Assembly (NCBI GenBank): GCA_027485675.1 | Contig: JAIXQP010000042.1 | Location: forward strand, 166,517-230,516 | From: Terriglobales bacterium | GTDB taxonomy: Bacteria; Acidobacteriota; Terriglobia; Bryobacterales; Bryobacteraceae | Direction of reading: 5' to 3' | DNA: 64,000 bases | Shown here: positions 8,191 to 17,804 of the stretch, piece after piece | Numbering within the stretch: the stretch's first letter is position 1 | Layout of the letters: the number at the start of each line of letters is the position of its first letter | Notes under the pieces: model-generated | What the model saw: only the letters and a program-made list of their open reading frames with translations | Databases searched by the model: none | Told to the model about the DNA's origin: nothing | Made by a program: the position numbers and the translations under genes

Positions 8191-10145
8191 TAATCCACCT
8201 GCACAGTAATCTTGGGAGCTTCGTGGGATTCCCCGGCCGCGGCGCCGAGGATAGCGACGCGCGGGGCGCGGCCGAGCGCAGCGTCTGCGGCCGCGGTGAT
8301 TTTCAATTGAACCCGCTCGGCGTCCGCCGGCGCGCTAACGGCTTCGAGCTTGACGCCGGCCGGCAGATTCTCCGCCGCAAAAGCGATCGGCGTGGCAAAG
8401 CCTTTCTCGCGACGGATGGCCACCGGAATCATGGCAGACCCGCCCCGCGGCACATTCACATTCGTGGCCTGCGCCTCTAGCGAAAAGCTGGGCTTCTCGC
8501 TCACGCTGACCAAAGCCTGGTCCACGCGCACAAACGCCGCGCCCTCGCCCCCGCCGCTGTTCACGCGGACCGAGCGCCACGCCTGTTGGCTGGGGCTCTT
8601 CACCGTCACGAATCCGGCGGCGCCCGGCTTGGCCGTGGCGGCCGCCCGCAGCAGAAACGCTGCTTCGCTCTTCCCCGTCGGAATGATCACCGGCTCCGCG
8701 GTCACTCCCGCCGGCAGGCCGGAGAGCGAAAGGGGAATCGGTTCGTCGTGCCCGTCCAGCCGCTGCGCGGAAATGGTCCATTTCGCTTCGCTGCCCGGAT
8801 TTACATGCGGGCGTTCGTTAGCCAACTGCAAGGTATAGGAAGGCCTCGGCGGATGCACGAGCAGTTGATAGGGGGCCCGTTCGCCATTCACCTGCACGAT
8901 GTTGCGCAGCTCCACCGTGTACTCCCCGGCCTCCTTGAACGTGTGCAGAATGCGGGGATCTTTCTGATAAAACTTGCCGCCCACAAAGGTGAAGTCATCG
9001 TTCAGGACGATCTGCTTGCCGGCCGCATCCAGCAGCCGCATCGTCAGATCGACCGGCGAACCAAACCGCTGGCCGCGGACTTCGAACACCAGCTTCTGTC
9101 CCGCCTGCGCCGTGAAGCGGTAGCGGTCGGGCTGACGATACTTGGCCACGCCGGTAATGGACGCGGGTGGCGAAATCCGCTCGCCACCCGGGTGCCGGGG
9201 CGTCGAATCGACAAGGAGTTCCACCGGGTTCGAACGGCCGCCGGGAGAGAGCAGCGTGAGCTGCACCGGCCCATTGGGCGTCGAAGCCGGAACACGCAGC
9301 CGCGCCCGCGCCGAATCGCCGTCCATCGAAAGAATCGTTCCCTCGGCGCCCTCCAGCCGGGCCTCCCCATGCAGACCTTCGCCGATCAGAGTGACCTCCT
9401 GCTCCACGCCCGGCGGAATCACCAGCGGAGAAACGGTGTCGAGATGAGGCGCCTGCCGGAGATCGAGCTCGTAAGCGAAGGAAGGGTCCAGCCGCACGTG
9501 CGTGGGCTGCACCACAAGAATGTATTCGCCGCCCTCGGCGAACTGGTGCACAAGAAACGGATCCCAAATAAACCGTTCTTCGTTGTAGTCGATCTTCGCG
9601 CCCTGCGCGTTGAGCAGAAACAGCGCGGCGTCCAGGCTATTGCCATTGCGCGAGCTCCGCAGGTCAAAGATCCAGCGGGAGCCCTTCTCCACCCGGATCT
9701 TGTAAAAGTCGAAATCCCCATCCACGTTCAGGCGGCCCATCACGGTCGCGGGAATCGGCACCGGCTGGGCTTGGCCTGCCGTCGAGTTCGGCTCCACTTC
9801 GGCCACGCGCGGCTGATCGCTCACGCGGAGCAGCAGCGGGCCGCTCGCCCCGCGGGGGGTGACGACATGAAACGCGTGCTGACCAAACGCTGCGCTCTTG
9901 GTGACGTTGACGCGAACGCGAAGCCGGGTCGGCTCCACTCCCAGGATTTCCGCCGCCGCGCCCGGCTGGTGAAAGAGCACCGCCTGCGCACGATCCAGAT
10001 GTTCGCCGAGGATTTCGGCTTCAAACGACGCGCCCGGCTGAGAGCCCATGGGGTAGATCGCAGCGGCAACGGGCAAGCGGTGAACAACGGGATCGGCGCC
10101 CAAAGCAAAGCAAATGGGCAGCGCGAAAAGGAAAAATCCCTTCAT
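8190..10145 (-). CDS. Secreted PPC-domain (pre-peptidase C-terminal-like) protein
   Basis: Signal peptide (MKGFFLFALPICFALGAD) then repeated beta-sandwich modules. Residues about 110-210 and 325-425 match bacterial pre-peptidase C-terminal domains: VEPNSTAGQAQPVPIPATV with VDGDFDFYKI, and later YRFTAQAGQKLVFEVRGQRF. No catalytic domain is visible. Proteins of this type head DUF1549-DUF1501 clusters in related genomes and are presumed periplasmic or surface carbohydrate-binding partners. It is the first gene of the 10145-2501 cluster, divergent from the nitrilase gene across 93 bp. Confidence 0.82.
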   Translation of the reverse strand: MKGFFLFALPICFALGADPVVHRLPVAAAIYPMGSQPGASFEAEILGEHLDRAQAVLFHQPGAAAEILGVEPTRLRVRVNVTKSAAFGQHAFHVVTPRGASGPLLLRVSDQPRVAEVEPNSTAGQAQPVPIPATVMGRLNVDGDFDFYKIRVEKGSRWIFDLRSSRNGNSLDAALFLLNAQGAKIDYNEERFIWDPFLVHQFAEGGEYILVVQPTHVRLDPSFAYELDLRQAPHLDTVSPLVIPPGVEQEVTLIGEGLHGEARLEGAEGTILSMDGDSARARLRVPASTPNGPVQLTLLSPGGRSNPVELLVDSTPRHPGGERISPPASITGVAKYRQPDRYRFTAQAGQKLVFEVRGQRFGSPVDLTMRLLDAAGKQIVLNDDFTFVGGKFYQKDPRILHTFKEAGEYTVELRNIVQVNGERAPYQLLVHPPRPSYTLQLANERPHVNPGSEAKWTISAQRLDGHDEPIPLSLSGLPAGVTAEPVIIPTGKSEAAFLLRAAATAKPGAAGFVTVKSPSQQAWRSVRVNSGGGEGAAFVRVDQALVSVSEKPSFSLEAQATNVNVPRGGSAMIPVAIRREKGFATPIAFAAENLPAGVKLEAVSAPADAERVQLKITAAADAALGRAPRVAILGAAAGESHEAPKITVQVD

Positions 10146-10238
10146 TTTTGATCGAATGCTATCACAATCAGACGCGCGCGAGATGAGGAAGGGCCGCTCG
10201 TAGCGAACGTCACATTTCGTCCAAGCTAAGATCAGACG

Positions 10239-11108
10239 ATGAATCGATCCATCGTCGTCGCCGCGGCGTCAGTGGCCAGTCGGCCCGGCGAGACCCCGTC
10301 CAATCTGGAGCAGATCCGTCAGGTCGCTCGCCACGCCGCCGCGGCTGGCGCGGAACTGCTTCTGTTGCCCGAGCTGAGCATGACGGGATTCCTGCCCAAT
10401 CATCCCTCCGGGGACCACGCCGCCTGGCTCGCCGCGGCGCTCCGCGGCGCCTGGAAACAGGCCGAACCGCTCGACGGAGACGCGGTATCCGAACTCGCCC
10501 GCATCTCCGGCGACGAACGGATTTTCGTGGCGGCGGGCCTGCTCGAAAACGCCGGTGGCGTTCTGCACAACACTCAGGTACTGGTTGGCGAGGGCCGCCT
10601 CTGGGGGCGCTGGCGCAAGATGCACGTCCCGCTCTTTGAAATGCCCTTTTACAACGGCGGCGACCCGCCGGCCGTCGTCGCTACGCCCCTCGGCCGCATC
10701 GGCATCAACATCTGCTTTGATGCCCTGCTGCCCGAATCCACCCGGCTTCTGGCCGTGCAGGGTTGCGAGATTGGACTCTTCCCCTTCGCCGCGGACCCCG
10801 CACCCGGCACTGCGGCGGCCTGGGCGGATTGGGCCCGCCCCGTCGTGCAAGCGCGGTGCGCGGAGAATGGCATCTTCGGCGTGGCGTGCAACTACGCCGG
10901 CTCTGTCGAGTTCGCTGGCGTCCAGCAGACCTTCCCTGGCGGAGCGATGATCATCGGACCCGGCGGCGAAGTCGTCCGGGAAACTCCTGGCGGCCTGCTG
11001 CTGGCCGAACTGACCCCGGAGCGCCTCCAGGCGGCGCGGTCGGCCTTTGAGTACACCTTCCGGTTCCGTCGTCCGGAGCTGTATGCCTCTCTCGCCAAGC
11101 CCATCTAG
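10239..11108 (+). CDS. Carbon-nitrogen hydrolase (nitrilase superfamily)
   Basis: 289 residues with a complete Glu-Lys-Cys triad: E45 in LLLPELSMTGF, K127 in WGRWRKMHVPLF, and C159 in GRIGINICFDALLPE. The usual alpha-beta-beta-alpha amidase fold spans the whole length with no extra domain, so it is probably a cytoplasmic amidohydrolase acting on a small amide such as a carbamoyl- or omega-amide. The nitrilase branch cannot be decided by eye. It stands alone on the + strand, divergent from the PPC cluster and convergent with mcrC, from which it is separated by 85 bp. Confidence 0.88.
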   Translation: MNRSIVVAAASVASRPGETPSNLEQIRQVARHAAAAGAELLLLPELSMTGFLPNHPSGDHAAWLAAALRGAWKQAEPLDGDAVSELARISGDERIFVAAGLLENAGGVLHNTQVLVGEGRLWGRWRKMHVPLFEMPFYNGGDPPAVVATPLGRIGINICFDALLPESTRLLAVQGCEIGLFPFAADPAPGTAAAWADWARPVVQARCAENGIFGVACNYAGSVEFAGVQQTFPGGAMIIGPGGEVVRETPGGLLLAELTPERLQAARSAFEYTFRFRRPELYASLAKPI

Positions 11109-11193
11109 CCCCAGAACAAGGCCTGCCGTCCCACCGCGTTCGGCGAACACGGCATCGCCGCACAGCGCCGCCGGCAATCGGGAAAGAATGGGC

Positions 11194-12657
11194 TCAATGG
11201 GCCAGGAGATCGGCCAGTCGCTGTTCGAGCGGTGCCAGAAGGTCACCAGCCTCCTCAACCATGGGCATCGCGGTGAGCCAGACCGATAGGGGGCGGGAGG
11301 CACTGGGGATTTCCGCCGTTTGCACAACGCGCCCACGGCGATCGAGGTCCTCCCATAGCGGGCGTCCACAAGGATAGGCGAGGCAGGTCACCACCCGTTC
11401 GGTGCGAGCCAGGTTGGCATAGGCGAGCACCTGGAGGAGGTCGTGCCGGTGCCCTTCCTGGAAGCCGGTAGCACTGTGGCGCCATCCCACCTCCTGCAAC
11501 TCCTCGAAGTGCCGCTTATACTTGGCGTCGACGATCACCGTCAGCCCAGGCCACTCAATCATCATGTCGGGAACCAGAGAGCGTTGCGAGCCCAGCGATC
11601 CCGGTTGCCAATGAAGTGCTGCCGCCGTTTCGTTCTTGCGTCCGCTTCGAATCACCCCACCGGTCCGCCGAGCCAGCGCGGCGAACTGAGTCTCCACCCA
11701 CGCTTCAAAGAAGAGGTCCATCGGCATCACCCAAGGAATCCCTTCGAGCTCGCTCAGCCCGGCCAGCCCGCGGTCTTCCACGGTCCAGTCGATCGCCTGT
11801 ATGCCCTCGCGAAAGGGCCCCGGGTTCAGCGGACGGTGGCTCCATATCTGCAACTGCGGCGGAGTCGGCGCGATGGCTGGAACCCCCCGGAGCGCCGAAA
11901 GAAGTTCTTGGGCCAACGCGAGCAAGCTGCCGACGAAGCCGCCGTGCACCCGCTGCCCTTCGAGAGCACGGTGGTGCCGCTCCACGGTGTACCGTATGGC
12001 CGAGAGCAGGTTCCGGTCGTCGCGAAGTTCCGGAAAGGTACACGGCACCGCAGTCAGGCGGCCAACCGGGATTCGGGACCGGGCATAAGCCGCCCAGTCT
12101 ACTTGACCGCGCGGAGCGGACAGGTCCGCCTGGGTCGTCTCAAAGCGCCGCGAAAGCGTCTGCAGCAGCGCCTGCATGCGCACCAGAACCATGGAAGAAA
12201 TCACCCACGCCGGCACTCGCCGTTCCGAGCGCCGCAGCAACGGAAGCCTGAGGGGCCTGGGGGCGATGCGCCATCCCATCCGGGCCAAAAGAGGCCCAAT
12301 CCCCGCCCAAGGAAATCGTGGCTGCACAATCAAGCCATAGTCAGGCCGGGCCGTTGTCGGGGACAACAAGGGAATCGCCCCGACTTGATTTCCCGTCGTC
12401 AGTCCAAGATGAACCTGGCTCCCATCAAACCGCGTTGTCAGCCGGACGTCAAAGTTGCGCAACAGCGGTTCATTTAGCCGGAGAAACTGATCGGCGAGCC
12501 GGGCCGCCGTCGGTGCGTCATCGACACGGGGACTCAATCCGAACAGCGCCGCCGCGGAGAGATCGGCCGAGGACTGATCGGCGAGTTCAAGACACGGGTT
12601 CCGCTCCCGCGGCGGTGCGTTGAGGGGCGCTCGCCCTATGCTTTTGCGTGGAGCCAT
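11194..12657 (-). CDS. mcrC: McrC-like restriction endonuclease subunit
   Basis: 487 residues. The C-terminal half holds a PD-(D/E)xK nuclease core: VPDMMIEW (D364), VIVDAKYK (D377, K379), and a Q-containing helix LLQVLAYANLA, as in McrC. The N-terminal part (1-250) is the long alpha/beta region that in McrC docks onto the McrB ring. It overlaps mcrB by 22 bp, implying coupled translation. With the McrB-like partner it should cleave modified (for example 5-methylcytosine) foreign DNA after GTP-driven translocation. Longer than E. coli McrC (about 350), in the range of many environmental McrC proteins. Confidence 0.85.
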   Translation of the reverse strand: MAPRKSIGRAPLNAPPRERNPCLELADQSSADLSAAALFGLSPRVDDAPTAARLADQFLRLNEPLLRNFDVRLTTRFDGSQVHLGLTTGNQVGAIPLLSPTTARPDYGLIVQPRFPWAGIGPLLARMGWRIAPRPLRLPLLRRSERRVPAWVISSMVLVRMQALLQTLSRRFETTQADLSAPRGQVDWAAYARSRIPVGRLTAVPCTFPELRDDRNLLSAIRYTVERHHRALEGQRVHGGFVGSLLALAQELLSALRGVPAIAPTPPQLQIWSHRPLNPGPFREGIQAIDWTVEDRGLAGLSELEGIPWVMPMDLFFEAWVETQFAALARRTGGVIRSGRKNETAAALHWQPGSLGSQRSLVPDMMIEWPGLTVIVDAKYKRHFEELQEVGWRHSATGFQEGHRHDLLQVLAYANLARTERVVTCLAYPCGRPLWEDLDRRGRVVQTAEIPSASRPLSVWLTAMPMVEEAGDLLAPLEQRLADLLAH

Positions 12658-14111
12658 TGGAGATAGCTGCGAATGGGTTCGGCAAAACTGCCAACGTAGC
12701 CCTGGGCGAGATACTCTTCGAGCAGAGGAGCAAGGTTGGTGCGAAGCGCCAGCGGCGCTTGGCTGTTGTCGCGTTCGAGAAAGTAGGAGTGCCCAGGAAC
12801 CAGCGGCAACGTGTCGTCTCCCGCGAACTCAATAAACAGCGAAACCAATCGCGTGAAAGCCTCCTGCATCAACGGACACCCGTTCGCCGCAACAACACTC
12901 GCGCGCGGCCACAGAGACAGGAAGGCAAATCGCCGGCGCACCGCGGCATCCACCAGCGCAATGCTGCGATCCGCGGAGTTCATCGTACCCAGCAGGTGAA
13001 GGTTCGGAGGCAGGTGAAACTGCCGGTGGAAGGGCGGACCAAAATCGTAAGGGAGATCGATCACCCTCGTCTGCTCGGCATGAGCCTCCAGAAGAAAGAG
13101 ACCTTCGCCGAGGACCTTGCCGAGATCCGCTCGATTGATCTCGTCAATATGAAGCAGATAGGGCCGCGAGGGGTCGGCCAGCGCCGCGGCCGCCGCCCGC
13201 ATGAGAAACCCGGCCTCGGGTGCGAACCGCAGGCCAAGCGCATCGGCGGCGTGCAGCGGGGCCAAGCCACCCACGAACGACTCATACGTCGTGTTGGGGT
13301 GGAACTGGATCGACTGGCCATGGCCACGGTAAACGCGCTGTAGCAAATTCACGGCCAGCCGAGTCTTGCCGGTGCCCGGCGGACCCTGCAGAATCACGAA
13401 GCGCCGTCTGGCCAGCAGGTCTGCCACAGCGTCCTCCTCCACGCTGGGCATCAGATGATCAAACCAGGCTGCTTCGAGGTCCTTCGCCTCCTGCTGGTAC
13501 TTAGCGATCGGCCCGTAGCCGCGCTCAGCGAACAGCAGGTCGAGGCAGCAACCGACGGCCGCGCGAGTCGCCGCCAGGTCGTCAGTAGGACGAAACAGCA
13601 AGTAAATCTCTTTCTTGTAACGATCCAAGGCCGGCTTATGCTCCGGCCAATCCTTCGGGAGATCGGCCGGCAGCGGCTCCTCGGTCCGCGTCGGGTCCTG
13701 CTTGGCCCAAGCGATCCTCTCGCCTCGGCCATACTTCGCATTCAGCCAGGCGGCGATGGCTTGGGCCTTCCGAGCGTGACCCGGCCGGCCCAGAATGGCT
13801 TCGTCCGGCGAAAGTCCGTCCGTGCCTACGACGAGCCCAAGCAGGCAGGGTCCGCCCTTCGAAGGAAAGATTACAAAGCTGGTGCCCCGGTAGCGGCCGG
13901 ACGTCGGGTTGTCCTTGTGGATGATCGCCGCATAGGAAACACCCTTGTCGTCCGACATCTCAGGAGAACGAAGCTTCACCTGATTCTCGGCGGCCTTCGG
14001 ATAGCGGCCGGTCTCGGCGCCAAAGAGTTGCTCAAACCATTGGCGATTCGTGTCCTCCCACGAACTCGTAGTGCCGCTGTGGACAAGCTCAACAAGAAGA
14101 TCGAGGCTCAT
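12636..14111 (-). CDS. mcrB: McrB-like AAA+ GTPase of a restriction system
   Basis: 491 residues. C-terminal AAA+ domain with Walker A GPPGTGKT (243-250), Walker B LLHIDEINRADLGKVLGE (about 319-336), the McrB signature MNSADRS (377-383) that aligns with the MNTADRS GTP-recognition loop, and arginines VRRRFAF (391-397). The N-terminal 220 residues, which in this family recognise the modified base, match no reader domain I know; they include YRGTSFVIFP and GTDGLSPDEAILGRPGHARK. It is the first gene of the mcrB-mcrC pair and lies back to back with the FAD oxidoreductase gene. A two-gene defence module. Confidence 0.88.
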   Translation of the reverse strand: MSLDLLVELVHSGTTSSWEDTNRQWFEQLFGAETGRYPKAAENQVKLRSPEMSDDKGVSYAAIIHKDNPTSGRYRGTSFVIFPSKGGPCLLGLVVGTDGLSPDEAILGRPGHARKAQAIAAWLNAKYGRGERIAWAKQDPTRTEEPLPADLPKDWPEHKPALDRYKKEIYLLFRPTDDLAATRAAVGCCLDLLFAERGYGPIAKYQQEAKDLEAAWFDHLMPSVEEDAVADLLARRRFVILQGPPGTGKTRLAVNLLQRVYRGHGQSIQFHPNTTYESFVGGLAPLHAADALGLRFAPEAGFLMRAAAAALADPSRPYLLHIDEINRADLGKVLGEGLFLLEAHAEQTRVIDLPYDFGPPFHRQFHLPPNLHLLGTMNSADRSIALVDAAVRRRFAFLSLWPRASVVAANGCPLMQEAFTRLVSLFIEFAGDDTLPLVPGHSYFLERDNSQAPLALRTNLAPLLEEYLAQGYVGSFAEPIRSYLQWLHAKA

Positions 14112-14167
14112 AGGGAAGTATGTCCACCAGGCTACCGAAGTTTGTGCGGGGTGATTACAGTAGAAGG

Positions 14168-15814
14168 ATGCTCCGGAATCTCCTCCTCCTCGCCACCCCC
14201 ACCCTCCTCCTCGCCGCCCCCGCCACCTACGACGTCGTCATCTATGGCTGCACCTCCGGCGCCATCACCGCCGCCGTCCAAACCAAAAAGATGGGCAAAT
14301 CCGTCGCCCTCGTCTGCCCCGAAAAGCACCTCGGCGGCCTCACCGCCGGCGGACTCGGCTGGACCGACTCCGGCAACAAAGCCGTCATCGGCGGCCTCTC
14401 CCGCGAGTTCTACCATCGCGTCTGGCAACACTACGCCAAACCCGCCGCCTGGAAATGGCAGAAGCAGTCCGAGTTCGGCAACAAAGGCCAAGGCACCGTC
14501 GCCCTCGATCAGGAAGCCCGGACCATGTGGATTTTCGAGCCCCACGTCGCCGAACGCGTCTACGAGCAGTGGATCAAGGAACTCAAGATCCCCGTCTTCC
14601 GCAACTCCTGGCTCGATCGCGAAAACGGCGTCAAGAAAGAAGGCGGCCGCATCGTCTCCATCACCATGCTCAACGGCAAAACCTATGCCGCCAAAATGTT
14701 TCTCGACTCCACCTACGAAGGCGACCTGATGGCCGCCGTCGGCGTCAGCTACCACGTCGGACGCGAATCCATGCAGCAGTACGGCGAAAAATGGGCCGGC
14801 GTCCAAACCGGCGTCCTCCACCACCGGCACCACTTCGGCGTCCTCAAAACCAAAATCTCCCCCTACGTCATCCCCGGCGATCCGAAAAGCGGCGTCCTCC
14901 CCCGCATCAGCACCGAACCCCCCGGCGAGTACGGCGCCGCCGACAAGAAAGTGCAGGCCTACTGCTTCCGCATGTGCCTCACCCAAGTCGACAAGAACCG
15001 CGTCCCCTTCCCGAAACCCGCCGGCTACGATCCCAAAGAGTACGAACTCCTCGCTCGCATCTACGAAGCCGGCTGGACCGAAACCTTCCAGAAGTACGAC
15101 GCCATCCCCAACGGCAAAACCGACACCAATAACCACGGCCCCTTCAGCACCGATAACATCGGCCGCAATTGGGACTACCCCGAAGCCACCTACGCCCGCC
15201 GCAAAGAGATCTTCGACGAGCACGTCCGCTACCAGCAAGGCTGGCTCTACTTCGTCGCCAACGATCCGCGCGTCCCCGCCGATGTCCGCGCCGCTATGAG
15301 CAAGTGGGGCCTCGCCAAGGACGAGTTCAAGGCCACCGGCAACTGGCCCCACCAGATGTACGTCCGCGAAGCCCGGCGCATGGTCGGCCGCTACGTCATG
15401 ACCGAAAACGAGCTCACCAAAAAACGGCCCACCCCCGAGTCCGTCGGCATGGGCTCCTACGGCATCGACTCCCACAACATCCAGCGCTACATCACCCCGG
15501 AAGGCTACGTGCAAAACGAAGGCGACATCGGCGTCAGCACCAACGGCCCCTACCAGATCTCCTACGGCTCACTCGTGCCGAAGAAGGGTCAGGCTGACAA
15601 TCTCCTCGTACCCGTCTGCCTCTCGAGTTCGCACATCGCCTACGGCTCCATCCGCATGGAACCCGTCTTCATGATCCTCGGCCAATCGGCGGCCACGGCC
15701 GCCGTCATGGCCATCGACAAAGGCCTCCCCGTGCAGGACGTCCCCTACGCCGAACTCCGCGCCCGCCTCCTCGAAGACGGTCAGGTGCTCGCCTATCAGG
15801 CCCCCGCCAAATAG
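14168..15814 (+). CDS. Secreted FAD-dependent oxidoreductase (FAD_oxidored family)
   Basis: The signal sequence MLRNLLLLATPTLLLAAP leads directly into a Rossmann FAD-binding motif, YDVVIYGCTSGAITAAVQ, and GGLTAGGLGWTD. The C-terminus has the second cofactor strand (FMILGQSAATAAVMAIDKG). The family is often annotated xanthan lyase-like or FAD-dependent oxidoreductase and is common in Acidobacteria and Planctomycetes; the substrate is probably sugar-derived but unproven. ATG 14168 fits the signal peptide; the frame is also open from ATG 14120. The gene is extremely rich in C-ending codons. It overlaps the convergent alpha/beta hydrolase by 19 bp. Confidence 0.85.
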   Translation: MLRNLLLLATPTLLLAAPATYDVVIYGCTSGAITAAVQTKKMGKSVALVCPEKHLGGLTAGGLGWTDSGNKAVIGGLSREFYHRVWQHYAKPAAWKWQKQSEFGNKGQGTVALDQEARTMWIFEPHVAERVYEQWIKELKIPVFRNSWLDRENGVKKEGGRIVSITMLNGKTYAAKMFLDSTYEGDLMAAVGVSYHVGRESMQQYGEKWAGVQTGVLHHRHHFGVLKTKISPYVIPGDPKSGVLPRISTEPPGEYGAADKKVQAYCFRMCLTQVDKNRVPFPKPAGYDPKEYELLARIYEAGWTETFQKYDAIPNGKTDTNNHGPFSTDNIGRNWDYPEATYARRKEIFDEHVRYQQGWLYFVANDPRVPADVRAAMSKWGLAKDEFKATGNWPHQMYVREARRMVGRYVMTENELTKKRPTPESVGMGSYGIDSHNIQRYITPEGYVQNEGDIGVSTNGPYQISYGSLVPKKGQADNLLVPVCLSSSHIAYGSIRMEPVFMILGQSAATAAVMAIDKGLPVQDVPYAELRARLLEDGQVLAYQAPAK

Positions 15815-16656
15815 CCCAGTTTCTCTAAGAACTCCAGCATCCGCGCCGTCGTCTTCTCATAAAACTCGTTGTTCCCCCGGCCATGGTTGAAGAAGCCGTG
15901 GGTCTGTCCGGGGTAGGTCACCAAATCGCACGGAATGCCCAGCGAAGCCGCCTTATCCCGGAAGAGCTTCACCGAGGCCACGGGCACTGTCGTATCCGCC
16001 TCCCCATGAAACACGATCGTCGGCGGGCCGCCGCGTTGCAGATGGGCATACGGCGAAATCTCCGTGGCCGGCACCCCGAAGCGCTCCGAACTCAGCCGGA
16101 TCGCATCCTTCGGCAGTTCCACGCCCGGCACCGCGCCCAGCACCAGGACGGGATTGAACAACACCAGCGCATTGGGCCGCGAACTCACGCCGCCCGCCTC
16201 CTCAAACCCCGGCACAAACGCCGTCGCCGCCGCCAGATGCCCTCCGGCCGACCCGCCTCCCGCCGCAATCCGATTCGCGTCGATGCCCAGCCGCTGCGCA
16301 TTCGCCCGCACGTACCGCATCGCCGCCTTGGCGTCCCGCACACACGCATCCACCTTCACCCCGTGCCGCGAAGCCACCCGGTAGTCCGCCAGAATCGCCA
16401 CCATCCCGCGCGAAGCCAGCAGTTTCGCGTGCTGCCGGAACTGGCCCGGCGTGCCGTTGGCCCACCCGCCGCCAAAGTAGAACACAATCGCTGGCCGCGG
16501 CTTCCCACCAGCCGCTCCGTCCGGCGAGAAGATCCAAAGCCGCAGCGCCGTTTCGCCCACGGTCGCATAGACCTCCTCCTTCGCCTCCGGCAGCATCGGC
16601 GGGTACTGCGCGAAGAGCGGAACCGTGGCGAGAAGGATTGGGAGAAGTCGATTCAT
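15796..16656 (-). CDS. Secreted alpha/beta hydrolase (HSL/BD-FAE-like carboxylesterase)
   Basis: Signal peptide MNRLLPILLATVPLFAQ. Oxyanion-hole region FYFGGGWANG (HGGG-like with Phe-Gly), nucleophile elbow GGGSAGGH, and a C-terminal FHGEADTTVPVASV with GFFNHGRG supplying the Asp and His. This order is that of the hormone-sensitive-lipase and bacterial ferulate or acetyl-xylan esterase group. It is probably a periplasmic esterase acting on plant-derived esters. Divergent from the acyltransferase gene by only 22 bp and convergent with the FAD oxidoreductase. Confidence 0.85.
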   Translation of the reverse strand: MNRLLPILLATVPLFAQYPPMLPEAKEEVYATVGETALRLWIFSPDGAAGGKPRPAIVFYFGGGWANGTPGQFRQHAKLLASRGMVAILADYRVASRHGVKVDACVRDAKAAMRYVRANAQRLGIDANRIAAGGGSAGGHLAAATAFVPGFEEAGGVSSRPNALVLFNPVLVLGAVPGVELPKDAIRLSSERFGVPATEISPYAHLQRGGPPTIVFHGEADTTVPVASVKLFRDKAASLGIPCDLVTYPGQTHGFFNHGRGNNEFYEKTTARMLEFLEKLGYLAGA

Positions 16657-16678
16657 AGCTCTGTTAGTTTATGTGGTT

Positions 16679-17782
16679 ATGACCAGCCAGGGAATCGACC
16701 GAATCTACAGTCTCGATAACTTACGCGCCGTCCTGATGTTTCTCGGCATCGTGCTGCACTCCGCCGTACCCTACGCGCAGTTCAACACCCCGCCCCAGTT
16801 TTGGCCCTACCAGGATGCGACCCGCAGCCAGTTCTTCGACCTGCTCTACTTCTACATCCATGCGTTTCGCATGCCCTTATTCTTTGTCCTGGCCGGCTTC
16901 TTCGCGCGAATGGTGTTTACCCGCCACGGCGCTGCCGGGTTTCTCCGCCATCGCGCCCTTCGCCTCGGCATCCCGCTTGCCGTTTTCCTGCCGCCCCTGT
17001 ACGTGTATGTCCGGCAGGAAACCCTCCGGCACCATCCGGACTTCACCGAATACCACCTGGTGACGCTGCATCTCTGGTTCATCCACTACCTGCTCGTCTA
17101 TTCGATCCTGGCCGCCATGCTGGGCCAGGCCAGCCTCCGCTGGGACGCTGCCTTCGCCCGCCTCTGGCAAGGCCGCTGGCGCTGGCCCGTACTGGTGACG
17201 GCAACCGCGGCACTCCTCTTCACCCAGTTCGGCGCCGGCTTCGATCCGGATTTCGAGTTGCTGCCCAAACCTTCGATAGTGCTCTGCTACGCCTTCTTCT
17301 ATAGCGTCGGCTGGTTCCTCTATCCCCTGCGCGACACGCTCACCACCTGGCGCCGCTTCGCCGGATGGCAGGTCGCCGGCGCGACCCTGCTGGTGTTCGC
17401 CTATCTGCCCCTCGCCGCCCAGCTCTACGCAGTCTACGGCACGGTTCCTGATCCGCCCCAACCCACTCACGCCATCGCGACCGTGTTGGCCGCGGTAATG
17501 ACGTGGCTCTTCATCTTCGGCATCACCGGCCTGTTCCTGCGCTTCGCCTCCTCGCGCTCTCCCGTTCTCAGCTACCTGGCCGGCAGCGCCTACTGGGTCT
17601 ACCTGGTCCACTGCTTCCCCGTCATCACGATTGCCGTCTGGCTCAAATCCTTTCCCTGGCCCTTGGGCGTGAAGTTCGCCATAACGATGGCCGGGGCTAC
17701 CATAGTCAGCCTGTTGACCTACGAACTGGCCGTCCGGCGAACCCCCTGGGGCTGGATCTTCGGCGCCCCCAGAAAGGCCTAG
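16679..17782 (+). CDS. Acyltransferase 3 family membrane protein
   Basis: Integral membrane protein of 367 residues with about ten hydrophobic segments. The start IDRIYSLDNLRAVLMFLGIVLHSAVPY contains the family's DxLR and H signature, and FYIHAFRMPLFFVLAGFFA follows in the second transmembrane region. The overall pattern resembles OPGC/MdoC-type O-acyltransferases, which move acyl groups onto exported glucans or other surface sugars. ATG 16679 is chosen; an upstream in-frame start at 16625 would run into the divergent hydrolase. It has no functional partner among its neighbours. Confidence 0.85.
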   Translation: MTSQGIDRIYSLDNLRAVLMFLGIVLHSAVPYAQFNTPPQFWPYQDATRSQFFDLLYFYIHAFRMPLFFVLAGFFARMVFTRHGAAGFLRHRALRLGIPLAVFLPPLYVYVRQETLRHHPDFTEYHLVTLHLWFIHYLLVYSILAAMLGQASLRWDAAFARLWQGRWRWPVLVTATAALLFTQFGAGFDPDFELLPKPSIVLCYAFFYSVGWFLYPLRDTLTTWRRFAGWQVAGATLLVFAYLPLAAQLYAVYGTVPDPPQPTHAIATVLAAVMTWLFIFGITGLFLRFASSRSPVLSYLAGSAYWVYLVHCFPVITIAVWLKSFPWPLGVKFAITMAGATIVSLLTYELAVRRTPWGWIFGAPRKA

Positions 17783-17804
17783 CAGGTCTGGTAGTGTAGT
17801 GGCG

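Noticed and set aside
14132..15514. 460-aa minus-strand frame under the FAD oxidoreductase
   Set aside because: A shadow produced by C-ending codons on the opposite strand (Gly/Val/Asp-rich, repetitive); similar shadows at 17844-18767, 21802-23061, 25601-27172 and 42359-43813 were dropped.
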